From Planctomycetota bacterium (GTDB lineage Bacteria; Planctomycetota; J058; JAJDCQ01), in the NCBI GenBank assembly GCA_029260755.1, contig JAJDCQ010000073.1, positions 23,765 through 87,764 of the forward strand: a stretch of DNA of 64,000 bases, read 5' to 3'. Shown one piece after another: positions 1 through 11,803 of this stretch. The translations under genes were made by a program, and so were the position numbers. The notes under the pieces were generated by a model. The model was not told where the DNA came from. It worked only from the letters and a program-made list of their open reading frames with translations, and ran no database searches. Positions within the stretch are counted from its first letter, which is position 1. Each line of letters starts with the position of its first letter.

Positions 1-2427
<2,427 letters not shown>

Positions 2428-2834
2428 CGAATCGATCCTCTTCGCAAGAGTCGAGGGCGCGGGTCGCCGTCGATCGCCCCGGTTACACCGGCGGAGAGCG
2501 ACTTTTTCTCTCTCGTTCGAAAAAGAAGGAGTCTCGACGTCGTGGCGGCGGCTGGCTGCCCTGGGGCTCAAATAGCTCACGTGATGGGGTTTATAACGCG
2601 AAAGCCCTGGCGTCCGGGTCGCCGCGACCCGATCTTCCGGACCGATGGGGCCCGTGCGACAATGAAATGAGGGGGCCCCCCGGGACCACGATGAACGGGT
2701 CGGGGCGACGCGCTGGGCGCGGCGGGCGCCGCCCGGTCGGCCTGCGGCCACGGCCACGGCCACGGCCACGGCCACGGCCACGGCCACGGCCACGGCCACG
2801 GCACGGGCACACGGGCGTGGGGGAAGCGGGCGGC
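2428..2834. other. 407-bp non-coding region between RNase P RNA and the ECF gene
   Basis: I see no convincing gene here. It holds a (GGCCAC)9 array (2746-2799), a palindrome GGGTCGC/GCGACCC at 2616-2630, a stem CTTTTTC/GAAAAAG at 2502-2525 and a short palindrome CCGGT/ACCGG at 2479-2491. The A/T-rich patch TTATAAA read on the minus strand near 2590 could be part of the ECF gene promoter, but no matching -35 box is clear. Long open frames across the region simply read through the hexamer array. Confidence 0.6.
2746..2799. repeat. (GGCCAC)9 hexanucleotide array
   Basis: Nine perfect head-to-tail copies of GGCCAC, followed by a degenerate copy. It starts about 35 nt beyond the 3' end of the RNase P RNA, in the path of its transcript, and upstream of the ECF sigma gene. 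Confidence 0.95.
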
Positions 2835-3285
<451 letters not shown>

Positions 3286-3306
3286 GTGATGTCGTGGACG
3301 GCTCGT

Positions 3307-3342
3307 CGACGTCGGTCCTGTCGGGGACTCCGTCCGACGTCG
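3307..3342 (-). terminator. Possible hairpin between zinc-ribbon gene and rnpB
   Basis: A 9-bp perfect inverted repeat (CGACGTCGG at 3307-3315, CCGACGTCG at 3334-3342) with an 18-nt loop lies 13 nt after the zinc-ribbon stop codon and upstream of rnpB. There is no T-run, so termination is uncertain. It could instead be part of the rnpB promoter region. Confidence 0.3.
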
Positions 3343-3355
3343 TCGTCGGCGCGCG

Positions 3356-4063
3356 CTACCGCTCGAGGTAGAGGATCCGCTGGCAGGTCCGGCAGATCAG
3401 GAGCTCGTTCCCGCCGAGGAGCTTGCTCTGCTCGTTGGCCGTGATGACCATGTAGCAGCCCTGGCAGGTGCCGTCCTTCGCCACCTCGGCCATCGCCGCG
3501 CCCTTGTGGCGCTCGAGGGCGCGCTCGTAGAAGTTGAGCTGATCGCTCGCGATGTCCTTGGCGATCCCGGCCCGATCGGCCTCGAGACCGTCGAGCTCGC
3601 CCTGGAGCTTCGCGGACTCGGCGCCCGTCACCTCACGGGTCTTCGCGAGCGCCTCGCCGGTCGTCTTCTGCTTCTCGATCGACTCGGCCTTGATCGCCTC
3701 GTTCGCCTCGATCTGCTCCCAGAGGCCGAGGATCTCCTCCTCGATCTTGTTGATCGCTCGCTTCTCGGTCTCGATCTGGTTGACCAGCCCCTGGTACTCG
3801 ACGTTGGTCTTGGCCTGGTTGAGCTGCCCCTGGTGCTTGAGCATGCCCTCCTGCCGGCCCTGCACGTCGAGGTTCTTGAGCTCGACGTCGCGCTTGAGGA
3901 GCTGGACGGTCTTGGCGGCGGTCTCGGCCGTCGACGTGGCGGTCTGGAGCTCGGCTTCGGCCGCCGCGATCGCGCGCGGCCCCTTCGCCAGCTCACGCCT
4001 GAGCCGGAGGATCTGGACGTCCAGCTCGTGGAGCTGGAACATCCCATCGAGATTGACGCTCAT
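3356..4063 (-). CDS. C4-type zinc-ribbon coiled-coil protein (zf-RING_7 family)
   Basis: This 235-residue protein has an N-terminal two-thirds of long charged helices (heptads in LQTATSTAETAAKTVQLL and onward) predicted to form a coiled-coil hairpin. Its C-terminal zinc ribbon has the ligands DGTCQGCYMVI and LLICRTCQRILYLE (two CxxC pairs). The family is widespread, is often encoded beside rnpB, and is thought to bind nucleic acid or act in envelope or stress functions; its exact role is not settled. The ATG at 4063 is preceded by GAGGAAG at suitable distance. It follows rpoD by 61 nt, with an inverted repeat in the gap, and precedes rnpB. Confidence 0.9.
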   Translation of the reverse strand: MSVNLDGMFQLHELDVQILRLRRELAKGPRAIAAAEAELQTATSTAETAAKTVQLLKRDVELKNLDVQGRQEGMLKHQGQLNQAKTNVEYQGLVNQIETEKRAINKIEEEILGLWEQIEANEAIKAESIEKQKTTGEALAKTREVTGAESAKLQGELDGLEADRAGIAKDIASDQLNFYERALERHKGAAMAEVAKDGTCQGCYMVITANEQSKLLGGNELLICRTCQRILYLER

Positions 4064-4072
4064 TCAGGGACT

Positions 4073-4103
4073 TCCTCCGCGGGCTCCTCCGTCCCGCGGA
4101 GGA
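4073..4103 (-). terminator. Inverted repeat between rpoD and the zinc-ribbon gene
   Basis: An 11-bp perfect stem (arms TCCTCCGCGGG and CCCGCGGAGGA) with a 9-nt loop follows the rpoD stop codon by 21 nt. No U-tract follows, so it may attenuate rather than stop transcription into the downstream gene, whose Shine-Dalgarno overlaps one arm. Confidence 0.35.
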
Positions 4104-4124
4104 GCGCGCTCTGTCTCTCTCCGA

Positions 4125-5846
4125 CTAGGTCCGGCTGACGCCGACGACACCCTCGAGGAAGCCCTCGAGCATCCGGCTTCGCACCGGGTGCTGGAGCTTT
4201 CGGACCGCCTTCGCTTCGATCTGGCGGACGCGCTCGCGGGTGACCTTGAAGATCCGGCCCACCTCCTCGAGCGTGTAGGTGTAGCCGTCGGTGATCCCGT
4301 AGCGGAGCTTGATGATCTCGCGCTCCCGGAACGTGAGCGTCTCGAGGACCTTCTCCAGCTTGTCCTTGAGCATCTCGTAGGTCGCCGCGTTGACCGGGTT
4401 CTCGGCCTGCTTGTCCTCGATGAAGTCACCGAAGAACCCGTCGTCGCTCTCGCCGATCGGACGATCGAGCGAGATCGGGTGCTTGCTGATCTTCATGATC
4501 CGGCGGCACTCCTGGACGGGGATGTCCAGCTTCGTCGCCATCTCCTCGATCGTCGGCTCGCGACCGAGCGCCTGGATCAGCTTCTTCTGGATGTTCCGCA
4601 GCTTGGACATCGTCTCGATCATGTGCACGGGGATGCGGATCGTCCGTGCCTGATCGGCGATGGATCGCGTGATCGCCTGCCTGATCCACCACGTCGCGTA
4701 GGTCGAGAACTTGTAGCCGCGGCGGTACTCGTACTTCTCGACCGCCTTCATGAGACCCGTGTTCCCCTCCTGGATCAGATCCAGGAAGGAGAGGCCGCGG
4801 TTGCGGTACTTCTTCGCGATCGAGACGACGAGGCGGAGGTTTCCGCCCGAGAGCTTCCGCTTGGCCTGCTCGTAGTCGGCGTGGCGGATCTCGATGATCT
4901 CCATCCGCTTGATGTAGCGCTCGGTCGTCTCCTGGATCGTGTCCTCGATCTCCTTGACCCGCTCCTTCGCCTCGCGCACCTCGGCGGCGCTCGCGCCGTT
5001 GTTCCGCGCCTTCTCGAGGGCGCGGTTCCGCTCCTCGAGGTCCTCGCGGACCCCGCGGAGGGTGTCGAGCATCGGCCGGACCTCCTTGATCTGGATGTTG
5101 AGCTCCTCGAGGAGGGTCACGGCGCGCCGCCGGCGAGCCTTGATCTTGTCGTCGAGCGGCTCTCGCTCCGGGGCGCGCTTAGTCAGCGCCCGGAAGTTCC
5201 ACCAGTCCTCGGTGTTCGCGGCCATGATCGAGCGGACGCTCGCGAGGTTGGTCGGCAGACGGGCCGCCATCTCGAGCTTCTTCTCGTCGTCGCCGCTGCT
5301 CACCTTGAGGGTCCGGTCGAAGGCGCGCTCGCCCTCGCGCACGTCGTGCAGGATCTGAATCGCCTCGGCGAGGCAGATCGGGCTCTCGAGCGTCTTCTTG
5401 CGGAAGCGCTTCCGGGTGAGCTCGATCCGCTTGGCGAGGATCAGCTCCTGCTCGCGGGTGAGGAGCGGGATCTCACCCATCTGGGTGAGATACATCCGGA
5501 CGGGGTCGTCGATCTTCTCGGTCGCCGCCTCGGCGTACTCCTCGGCGAACTCGTCGTAGTCGTCGGACTCCTCGTCCTCCTCCTCCGCCTTCTCGACGAC
5601 CTCGACGCCCTTCTCCTCGAGGACCTTCAGGAGCGCGTCGACCTTGACCTCGACCTCCTCCTGGGTGAACTCCTCCTCGGGGAAGATCTTGCTGATCTCG
5701 TCGTGGACGACGTAGCCCCGCTTCTTGCCCTCGTCGATGAGGGCCTGCGTGAGCTCGGCGATCTTCTTCTCGCGCGCGGCGAGGGCGTCGTCGACCGGCG
5801 CCTCGTCGGTCTCCGTGCTCGGCGGGGCAGCCTTCGCGGGCGTCAC
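4125..5846 (-). CDS. rpoD: RNA polymerase primary sigma factor (sigma-70)
   Basis: The 573-residue protein has all group-1 sigma regions. Region 1.1 is near residues 25-80, with an acidic tract after it. Region 1.2 reads [22 protein letters not shown] non-conserved helical insert follows. Region 2.1-2.4 reads [20 protein letters not shown] and [16 protein letters not shown]. Region 3 is [10 protein letters not shown]. Region 4.2 reads [21 protein letters not shown] chose the GTG at 5846 because its codon overlaps the dnaG stop (GTGA, 4-nt overlap), which implies translational coupling. The frame stays open further upstream only because GC-rich dnaG lacks stops there. Length is close to the usual 550-620. 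It is co-transcribed with dnaG from the promoter at 7957-7984. Confidence 0.96.
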   Translation of the reverse strand: MTPAKAAPPSTETDEAPVDDALAAREKKIAELTQALIDEGKKRGYVVHDEISKIFPEEEFTQEEVEVKVDALLKVLEEKGVEVVEKAEEEDEESDDYDEFAEEYAEAATEKIDDPVRMYLTQMGEIPLLTREQELILAKRIELTRKRFRKKTLESPICLAEAIQILHDVREGERAFDRTLKVSSGDDEKKLEMAARLPTNLASVRSIMAANTEDWWNFRALTKRAPEREPLDDKIKARRRRAVTLLEELNIQIKEVRPMLDTLRGVREDLEERNRALEKARNNGASAAEVREAKERVKEIEDTIQETTERYIKRMEIIEIRHADYEQAKRKLSGGNLRLVVSIAKKYRNRGLSFLDLIQEGNTGLMKAVEKYEYRRGYKFSTYATWWIRQAITRSIADQARTIRIPVHMIETMSKLRNIQKKLIQALGREPTIEEMATKLDIPVQECRRIMKISKHPISLDRPIGESDDGFFGDFIEDKQAENPVNAATYEMLKDKLEKVLETLTFREREIIKLRYGITDGYTYTLEEVGRIFKVTRERVRQIEAKAVRKLQHPVRSRMLEGFLEGVVGVSRT

Positions 5847-7867
5847 GGGCTGCTCTGCTGCGTCGCGAGGCTTGCGAGCTGCTGGAACAGCGCCTCGGCC
5901 CTTTCGAGGTCGCCCCTTCGCAGCGCTTCCGCCCGCTCGGCTCGGAGCTGACGAAGCTGCTCTTTTCGAGCTCGCGCTCGAAGCCTTGCGGCCACCTGTT
6001 GCACTTCGGCTTGCAGGTCGGGCCGTTCGTCCGGCTGCTCTTCGAGCAGCAGCACCTCGAGCGCCGCTTCGCGCTGCCCCTCGGGAAGCGCGTCCAGCAC
6101 TCGTTGAGGACTCACGTCCTCCCGTGCCTCGAACATCTCGGCCGCCACGCGAACGATCACGCGACACTGTGGATGCTCCACTCCCTGGCCTGACGCCAGA
6201 TCCGGATACTCCGCGAGAAGCTCGGCGGGGGACACCACCATCAGGTTCGCCACCGAGCGGTCGAGCACCCCGGGGGGCTTCTGCGCGGCGGCGGGTGCAT
6301 ACCCGTCGAGGTCCTGCGGCGCGGGGCCATCGCCCCGCATCTCGTGCTCGAACGAGCCGTCCCGGTCGGGCGACTCGTTCGCGAAAACAGCCGGGCCTCC
6401 GGCCGGCGCTCCTCCGTGGGGTCCCTTCCGTCGAGACTCGCCACTTCGGGGTCCGCCGCCCTGCCCGCTCCACCTCCTCGACCCGGCATCACGCCGGGCT
6501 TGTTCCTTGATGAACGTCGCGAGGCGCTCGTTGATCGTGGTCAGCGCGAAGCCGAGCTTCGCCGCCACGTCTCGCGCGAGCTCCGCGCGTCTCAGGGGGT
6601 CGGGCGCCGCCGCCGCGATCGGGAGGACCCGATCTGCCACGCGCGAGCCGTTCGCCCCTTCTCCCTCCTGGCTCTTGACGACGTCGACGCAGAAGTCGAT
6701 CGCGCCCATCGGGGCCGCGAGCGCCTCCGCGAACGGCTCCGGCCCCCGCTGGACGACGAGGTCGGCCGGGTCCATTCCCTCGGGCAACGCGACGACGTCC
6801 GCCTCGAGACCGTTGCGGACGCAGACCTCGATCGTCCTCAGCGCCGCGCGCTCCCCCGCCGCATCGCCGTCGAAGAGAAGGGTCAGCGCCGGGCCGACCC
6901 GCTTCACCAGCTTCGCGTGCTCGTCGCCGAACGCCGTGCCGAGGCACGCGACGGCGCCGTGGAAGCCCGCCTGATGGGCGAGGATGACGTCGGTGTAGCC
7001 CTCCGTGAGTATCAGACGCTCGGGGCGTTCGCTCCGGCGCCACGCCTTGTCGAATCCATAGAGAACCTCCCGCTTGTGGAAGGTCATCGTCTCCTGGGTG
7101 TTGAGATACTTCGGTCCTGCGTCACCCTTGCGATCGCCGTCGCCGTCGCCGTCGCCGTCGCCTTCCTCTTCGTCCGACGCCGGCTGCGGGAGGCTTCGCC
7201 CGGCCAGGGCGACCACGCGGCCTTGTGCGTCGGTGATCGGGAAGATCATCCGGTCGCGAAGGAAGTCCCACTGACCCTTGCCGCCCTTGCGAGCGCGGCA
7301 GAGCCCGGCGGCCTCGAGGACCTCGGGGGAGAACCCGTCCTCGCGGAGCCGGCGACCGACCCGGTCCCACTCGGGGGGGGCGATGCCGAGCCGCCAGGTC
7401 CGGGCGGTCTCCTCCTCGATCCCGCGCTCGGTCAGATACGCGCGGCCGCGCTCGCCGAGCTCGCTCTTGCTGAAGAGCGCCATCTCGTAGAGCGTGCTCG
7501 CGCGGTCGAGCGCCGCGAGGAGCCTTCGCTTGTTCTCGGCGGCCCGCGCGCCGGGGCCGTCCTCCTCCTCCTCGAGCGCGATCCCGTAGCGCTCCGCCAG
7601 GATGCGGATCGACTCCGGAAAGCTGACCCGCTCGATCAGCTGCACGAACTTGAAGACGTCACCCTTGACGCCGCAACCGAAGCACTTCCAAAAGCCCCGC
7701 CAGCGTCCATCGGTGTGGACGAGGAACGAGGCCGTCTTTTCCTCGTGAAAGGGACAGCGCGCCTTGTACTCGCGTCCCTTCTGGGTGAGCGGAACGTAAT
7801 AGCCGATGACTTCCGCCAGATCGGCCCGTTCGCGAACCGCGTCCTTCACATGATCCGCGATGCGCAC
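5843..7867 (-). CDS. dnaG: DNA primase
   Basis: The 674-residue primase synthesises RNA primers at the replication fork. The N-terminal CHC2 zinc finger uses C38, H41, C62 and C65 (RCPFHEEK and [10 protein letters not shown]). The catalytic core follows, then a Toprim domain with EGYTD and the metal-binding DGDAAG. The C-terminal part is charged and helical, as expected for the helicase-binding domain. The loop between the N-terminal core and the PKYLN motif is enlarged by an acidic Gly-Asp repeat encoded by a hexamer array (7134-7157); most DnaG proteins have only a few residues there. The GTG start at 7867 has GGGGAGG five to six bases upstream. The stop overlaps the rpoD start. Confidence 0.96.
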   Translation of the reverse strand: MRIADHVKDAVRERADLAEVIGYYVPLTQKGREYKARCPFHEEKTASFLVHTDGRWRGFWKCFGCGVKGDVFKFVQLIERVSFPESIRILAERYGIALEEEEDGPGARAAENKRRLLAALDRASTLYEMALFSKSELGERGRAYLTERGIEEETARTWRLGIAPPEWDRVGRRLREDGFSPEVLEAAGLCRARKGGKGQWDFLRDRMIFPITDAQGRVVALAGRSLPQPASDEEEGDGDGDGDGDRKGDAGPKYLNTQETMTFHKREVLYGFDKAWRRSERPERLILTEGYTDVILAHQAGFHGAVACLGTAFGDEHAKLVKRVGPALTLLFDGDAAGERAALRTIEVCVRNGLEADVVALPEGMDPADLVVQRGPEPFAEALAAPMGAIDFCVDVVKSQEGEGANGSRVADRVLPIAAAAPDPLRRAELARDVAAKLGFALTTINERLATFIKEQARRDAGSRRWSGQGGGPRSGESRRKGPHGGAPAGGPAVFANESPDRDGSFEHEMRGDGPAPQDLDGYAPAAAQKPPGVLDRSVANLMVVSPAELLAEYPDLASGQGVEHPQCRVIVRVAAEMFEAREDVSPQRVLDALPEGQREAALEVLLLEEQPDERPDLQAEVQQVAARLRARARKEQLRQLRAERAEALRRGDLERAEALFQQLASLATQQSSP
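7134..7157. repeat. (TCGCCG)4 hexamer array inside dnaG
   Basis: Four perfect hexamers plus flanking near-copies encode the alternating Gly-Asp stretch in the primase core loop. Confidence 0.85.
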
Positions 7868-7956
7868 CGAGGCCTCCCCGATACCGCGTGGGGCAACTGA
7901 GGGTGGAGCCCACCGCCGACCGAGGTGCCCTCTTCAGTGAAGGCACGAAGCGGCCA

Positions 7957-7984
7957 ATTATACAAGGGCGGGGGCGGCCTTCAA
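7957..7984 (-). promoter_or_regulatory. Sigma-70 promoter for the dnaG-rpoD operon
   Basis: On the minus strand TTGAAG (7984-7979) and a consensus TATAAT (7962-7957) are separated by 16 bp, in an otherwise extremely GC-rich region. Transcription would start near 7950, about 80 nt before the dnaG GTG. The rest of the gap up to 8160 shows no gene. Confidence 0.75.
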
Positions 7985-8160
7985 GGGCATCTCGTCCCGT
8001 CTAGCCCTTTCGGCCAAAACCAGTTACGGGACCTCGCCTCTCGCAAGAACCCGGCCAATCAGACCGCTCTCGCCCGGACTCTTGCCGCGTTGCGCAACCC
8101 GTTGTGCCGCAGGAGGGGCGGGGGAATTCCCGATGACGATTCAGGGGAGAGTTCGGGCGC

Positions 8161-8460
8161 TCAGAGGCCGTAGGACGCTCGAAGCGGGCCCTGGAGATCG
8201 GGCCGGATCCGATAGCAGAGCTGGCCATCGGCGTCCGGCTTGTGGGCCTCGACGATCCGCTCCGCCATCTGGCTGAGCGGGAAGAGCACCGCGATCGCGT
8301 CGAGATTGCTGATCGCGCCGACGCCGAGCGCGCCGCTCGGGTCGAGCGGAATCGCCTCCTCGATCGCCTCGGGCGGGAAGTAGGCCTCGCGGCCTCGCTC
8401 CTCGTGGAGGTCGAGGACGGCCTGGATCACCGGTCTGGTCTTGGGATCGAGGGGATCCAT
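8161..8460 (-). CDS. Small conserved-looking hypothetical protein
   Basis: I do not recognise this 99-residue protein. It is soluble, with a helical N-terminus (VIQAVLDLHEERG) and no cysteine cluster or membrane segment. The ATG at 8460 has GAGGAG five bases upstream, and codon use matches neighbouring genes, so it is probably real. It lies 89 nt downstream of the FAD oxidase on the same strand and may be the last gene of that operon. Confidence 0.6.
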   Translation of the reverse strand: MDPLDPKTRPVIQAVLDLHEERGREAYFPPEAIEEAIPLDPSGALGVGAISNLDAIAVLFPLSQMAERIVEAHKPDADGQLCYRIRPDLQGPLRASYGL

Positions 8461-8549
8461 GCTGACTCCTCTCCGCCTCTCGCGGACTCGTGTCGACTTC
8501 CTGTGTAGCCTCGGCGACGGCTCGCGGCCAGCGGCCGGACGCCCGCTGC

Positions 8550-10226
8550 TCAGCGGGTCGACTCGCGGAGGCCGAGCTTCCCCGGGTTCATGATCCCGTG
8601 AGGGTCGAGGGCGTCCTTGATCCGCTGGAAGACGGTCATCATGCCGCCGTGCTCCTCGGCCATGAACTCGGCCTTCGAGAGCCCGACGCCGTGGTGGTGG
8701 CTGATCGTGCCGCCGGCGGCGACGCAGGCGGTGAGCGCGTCCTTCCAGATGGTGCGGTAGAGGCGCTCCATCTTCGCCGGATCATCCCCGGCGTCGGCGA
8801 CGAACGTGAAGTAGATGCTGCAGCCCTCGGGGTAGGCGTGGCTGAAGTGAGCGAGGACGATCGCGTGCTTTCCGATCGCCGCGCGGACGCCCGCGTAGAG
8901 GGCGTCGAGCTGGGTCCACGACGAGGCGACCTCCATCGTGTCGTTGAAGAGGCCTCGGGCGAAGACCCGACTCTGCTTGTAGGAGACCGAGTAGCGCTCC
9001 GCCTCCCAGCGGCGGGCGGGTCCCTCGCCGCGGCTCACCCCGCCGACCTCGCGGAAGATCGCCTCGGCCGCGTTCGCCTCGAACTCGGCCTGGCCGTGGT
9101 CGCCCTCGAACACGAGGACGAGGAGGCAGCTCACCGGGAGGGCGCCGGCCGCGGTCGAGATCAGGCCGGCCGCGTGGCGCAGGACGTGACGGCCGCCGCG
9201 CTGGGCGAGCTCCTCGAGCCAGCTCCCGAGGCGCCAGGGCGCGCCCGAGGCGTCCGCGCCGGCGGCCGACGTGACGCGGTCGGCGTCGCCCGGGAGGAAC
9301 TCGCCCTCGAGGCGGTCGTCGGCCGCAGCCGGCGGCGCGCTCTCGGCCGCGGCCGCCGCGCGCCTCTCGGCCTTCGCCGCCTTCTCCCCCTTGCGGGCGA
9401 CGAGGAGGGTGTCGAGCTCGTCGTAGAGGCGGACGACGGCCGGGCGCAGGCCGGCCTGGAGCATCCGGCGCATCCCGTCGAGGCCCGCCTTCGCCGTCGA
9501 GAACGTGTAGGACCGGTAGACGCGCTCCCGCGGGGCCGGCCAGCATCGCATCGTCGCGCGGGTGATGAAGCCGAGGGTGCCCTCGGAGCCGACGAAGAGC
9601 TGCGCGAAGTCGGGGCCGGTCGCGCGGCGCGGCGACATCCGCTGGGCGGCCACCTCGCCGGTCGGGAGGACGACCTCGAGGGCGCGGACCATGTCCTCGA
9701 TCTTGCCGTAACGCGACGAGCACTGGCCCGCGCTCCGGGCGGCGAGCCAGCCGCCGAGGGTCGAGCAGTGGATCGACGACGGGAAGTGGCCGAGGGTGAG
9801 GCCGTGGCGGTTGAGCTCATCCTCGAGGACGGGCCCCATGACGCCGGCCTGCGCCTCGACGAGGAGCGAGTCGGGCTCGACGCGGAGGATCTTCTCGAGC
9901 CGCTTCACGTCGATCGAGAGCCCGCCGCGGATGGGGACGGCGCCGCCGCACACGCCGGAGCCGCCGGCGTAGGGCGTGCACGGGATCCGCTCCTCGTGGC
10001 AGAGGCGGACGAGCGCGGCGAGCTGCTCGACGTCGGCGGGCCACGCGACGGCGCACGGGGGATGGCCGACCTCGCCGCCGCGGACGAGACGGATCATCTC
10101 GAGCGGCCACAGATCGCGGGCGTAGGCGCGGCGGTCGAGGTCGCTGCGGCTGACGTGCTCGGCGCCGACGATCGCGGCGATGCGGTCGATGATCGCGTCG
10201 TCGATCCTGCTGGCGGTGAGGGTCAC
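8550..10226 (-). CDS. FAD-binding oxidase resembling alkyldihydroxyacetonephosphate synthase
   Basis: The 558-residue protein belongs to the VAO/PCMH flavoprotein superfamily. Its FAD-binding half contains TPYAGGSGVCGG, the GHFPSSIHCSTLGGWLA stretch and YGKIEDMVRALEVVLPTG. The C-terminal half carries SHAYPEGCSIYFTF and the HHHGVG motif seen in alkyl-DHAP synthases. Those enzymes exchange the acyl group of acyl-DHAP for a fatty alcohol in ether-lipid synthesis; related members are D-lactate or glycolate dehydrogenases. Substrate is therefore unproven. The GTG at 10226 overlaps the stop of the upstream GlpB-like gene (GTGA), implying that the two products are made together. A lysine- and alanine-rich insertion (KGEKAAKAERRAAAA) sits in the middle. 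Confidence 0.8.
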   Translation of the reverse strand: MTLTASRIDDAIIDRIAAIVGAEHVSRSDLDRRAYARDLWPLEMIRLVRGGEVGHPPCAVAWPADVEQLAALVRLCHEERIPCTPYAGGSGVCGGAVPIRGGLSIDVKRLEKILRVEPDSLLVEAQAGVMGPVLEDELNRHGLTLGHFPSSIHCSTLGGWLAARSAGQCSSRYGKIEDMVRALEVVLPTGEVAAQRMSPRRATGPDFAQLFVGSEGTLGFITRATMRCWPAPRERVYRSYTFSTAKAGLDGMRRMLQAGLRPAVVRLYDELDTLLVARKGEKAAKAERRAAAAAESAPPAAADDRLEGEFLPGDADRVTSAAGADASGAPWRLGSWLEELAQRGGRHVLRHAAGLISTAAGALPVSCLLVLVFEGDHGQAEFEANAAEAIFREVGGVSRGEGPARRWEAERYSVSYKQSRVFARGLFNDTMEVASSWTQLDALYAGVRAAIGKHAIVLAHFSHAYPEGCSIYFTFVADAGDDPAKMERLYRTIWKDALTACVAAGGTISHHHGVGLSKAEFMAEEHGGMMTVFQRIKDALDPHGIMNPGKLGLRESTR

Positions 10227-11719
10227 GGGGCGGTCCTTTCGCGGGCGAGCCCGGATGCCTGCCGATCGGGCCGACGACCGGTGAGCCGGCTGGCGTGACG
10301 ACCGGCGAGCCAGCCGCTCACCAGGGCGAAGCCGACCCCCGCGCCGTCGCGGGCGTAGTCGTGGGCGGACACGATCGACCCGGCGGCGAAGAGCCGCGCC
10401 GAGGCCGCGCGCCCGTCCTCGTCGAGCGCCCGTCCGGTCGGGTCGACGGCCACGCCGAGCCCTTCGAGGAGAGGATGCCGGGCGGGGCCGCCGCCGTCGA
10501 CTCCGTCGTGGGCGGCCAGGACGGCGTCGGGACCAACCGGGACGCCCGAGCCGTCGACGAGGGTGAGCCCGGCGACCGGCTCGCGCGCCGAGACGGCCGG
10601 CGTGCCGGCGCCCTCGAGCCCGCCGCCGAGGAAGCGACCGGTCGCGAGGACGGCCGCCCCGGCGACGACGGGCTCGGCCGCGCCGGGGTCGGCCTCGGGG
10701 GCGATCGGGACCGAGCGCGCGATCGCGGCATCGTCGTGGAGCTGCAGCGAGGTGGCGCGCGCCGCGCGCACCTCGACGCCGGCCGCCGAGACGGCCCGCA
10801 GCAGCGCGCGGTGGGCGCGGAGGCCGGGCACCGACGGCGGCAGCGCGGTCGCCTCGGCGACCCGCGCGTTCGGGACCGCCGCGGCGAGGCCTCGATCGAG
10901 CGCGGCGACGACGGCGTCGTGACGCGAGAGGCCGAGCGCCGGCGGGAGGAGGACCACCGTCGCGCCGCGGCCGTCGTGGCCGTCCTCGGCTCGGTCCGCC
11001 CGCGCGTCCCGGACGGCCGGGCCGAGCGTCGTCTCGGCCCAGCGCGCGAGGGTCGCCTCGTCGGCCGCGTCGAACCCGACGGCGATGGCGAACGGGCCCG
11101 TCGGCGCGCCCGGCTCGATCTCATCGGGGAGCGCGACGGGGCTCGCCGCGCTCGCGCGCGCCCCGAACGCGCGGTAGGCGGCGGCGGTGGTCGGCGCGCC
11201 CAGCTCCGGCCAGGCGATTCCCGCGAGCGGCGCCACGACGAGCGTCGCGCCCGCCGCGACGACGGCGCGGGCGCACGCGCGCGCCGCGGTCGCCGGCGCC
11301 CCCGCGACCGCGCGGAGCACGCCGCCGGGGGCGGGGAGGGCGAGCGGCTCGTCGGTGGAGACGACGTGAGGGAGGTCGACGTCGGCGAGGCGGGGGAGGA
11401 GCGCGTCGAACGCCTCGCGCGCGCGCGCGACGATCGAGCTCGCCCGCGCTCGCGGGGCGGAGTCGGCCTCGTCGGCGAGGCGAGACCACGCGTGGCGCGG
11501 CTCGGCGCGGAGCAGCCGGGCGAGGGCGTCGCCGAGGGGCTCGTCGAGGTCGCCCGCGACCAGGTCGAGCGTGGCCGACGACAGCGCGGTCGCCCCGGGG
11601 CGGCCCGCCAGCATGACGACGCTCGCGCCCTCGGCCCGGGCCGCGAGCGCCGCCGCGACGCCGGCGGCGCCGCTTCCGATCACGACGACGTCGGCGGTCG
11701 GTTCGGCCATGGCGGCCAT
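10223..11719 (-). CDS. FAD-dependent oxidoreductase resembling GlpB (anaerobic G3P dehydrogenase subunit B)
   Basis: Residues 9-40 form a dinucleotide-binding fold (VVVIGSGAAGVAAALAAR). They are followed by the GlpB-like signature GRPGATALSSATLDLVAG. The C-terminal FAD contact region reads LFAAGSIVSAHDYARDGAG. GlpB family proteins hold flavin and pass electrons from glycerol-3-phosphate oxidation to a membrane partner. Neither a classical GlpA nor the iron-sulfur GlpC is next to it. Instead the downstream, overlapping gene is an alkyl-DHAP-synthase-like oxidase, so the pair may oxidise a G3P-like or 2-hydroxy-acid substrate or work in ether-lipid metabolism. The ATG at 11719 and an ATG at 11710 are both possible starts. 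Confidence 0.7.
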   Translation of the reverse strand: MAAMAEPTADVVVIGSGAAGVAAALAARAEGASVVMLAGRPGATALSSATLDLVAGDLDEPLGDALARLLRAEPRHAWSRLADEADSAPRARASSIVARAREAFDALLPRLADVDLPHVVSTDEPLALPAPGGVLRAVAGAPATAARACARAVVAAGATLVVAPLAGIAWPELGAPTTAAAYRAFGARASAASPVALPDEIEPGAPTGPFAIAVGFDAADEATLARWAETTLGPAVRDARADRAEDGHDGRGATVVLLPPALGLSRHDAVVAALDRGLAAAVPNARVAEATALPPSVPGLRAHRALLRAVSAAGVEVRAARATSLQLHDDAAIARSVPIAPEADPGAAEPVVAGAAVLATGRFLGGGLEGAGTPAVSAREPVAGLTLVDGSGVPVGPDAVLAAHDGVDGGGPARHPLLEGLGVAVDPTGRALDEDGRAASARLFAAGSIVSAHDYARDGAGVGFALVSGWLAGRHASRLTGRRPDRQASGLARERTAP

Positions 11720-11803
11720 TTCACCACCGCGCGCAGCGGAACGCCACGCGGGCGTCCAGGGCGGTCGACGGGTGCGTCGAGGGGATCGGGCTCGGCGAGC
11801 TCG

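Noticed and set aside
2746..2799. Possible CRISPR array
   Set aside because: Units are 6 bp with no spacers; it is a microsatellite.
2577..2812. Minus-strand frames with Pro-Trp or Gly-Arg repeats
   Set aside because: They simply translate the (GGCCAC)9 array and have no support as proteins.
3552..5951. 800-codon plus-strand frame across the zinc-ribbon and rpoD genes
   Set aside because: It is antisense to conserved rpoD, of Leu/Asp-rich low complexity and without motifs.
5847..6473. Upstream extension of rpoD by 209 codons
   Set aside because: It lies inside dnaG, encodes Arg/Gly-rich sequence unlike sigma region 1.1, and the GTG overlapping the dnaG stop gives a normal length.
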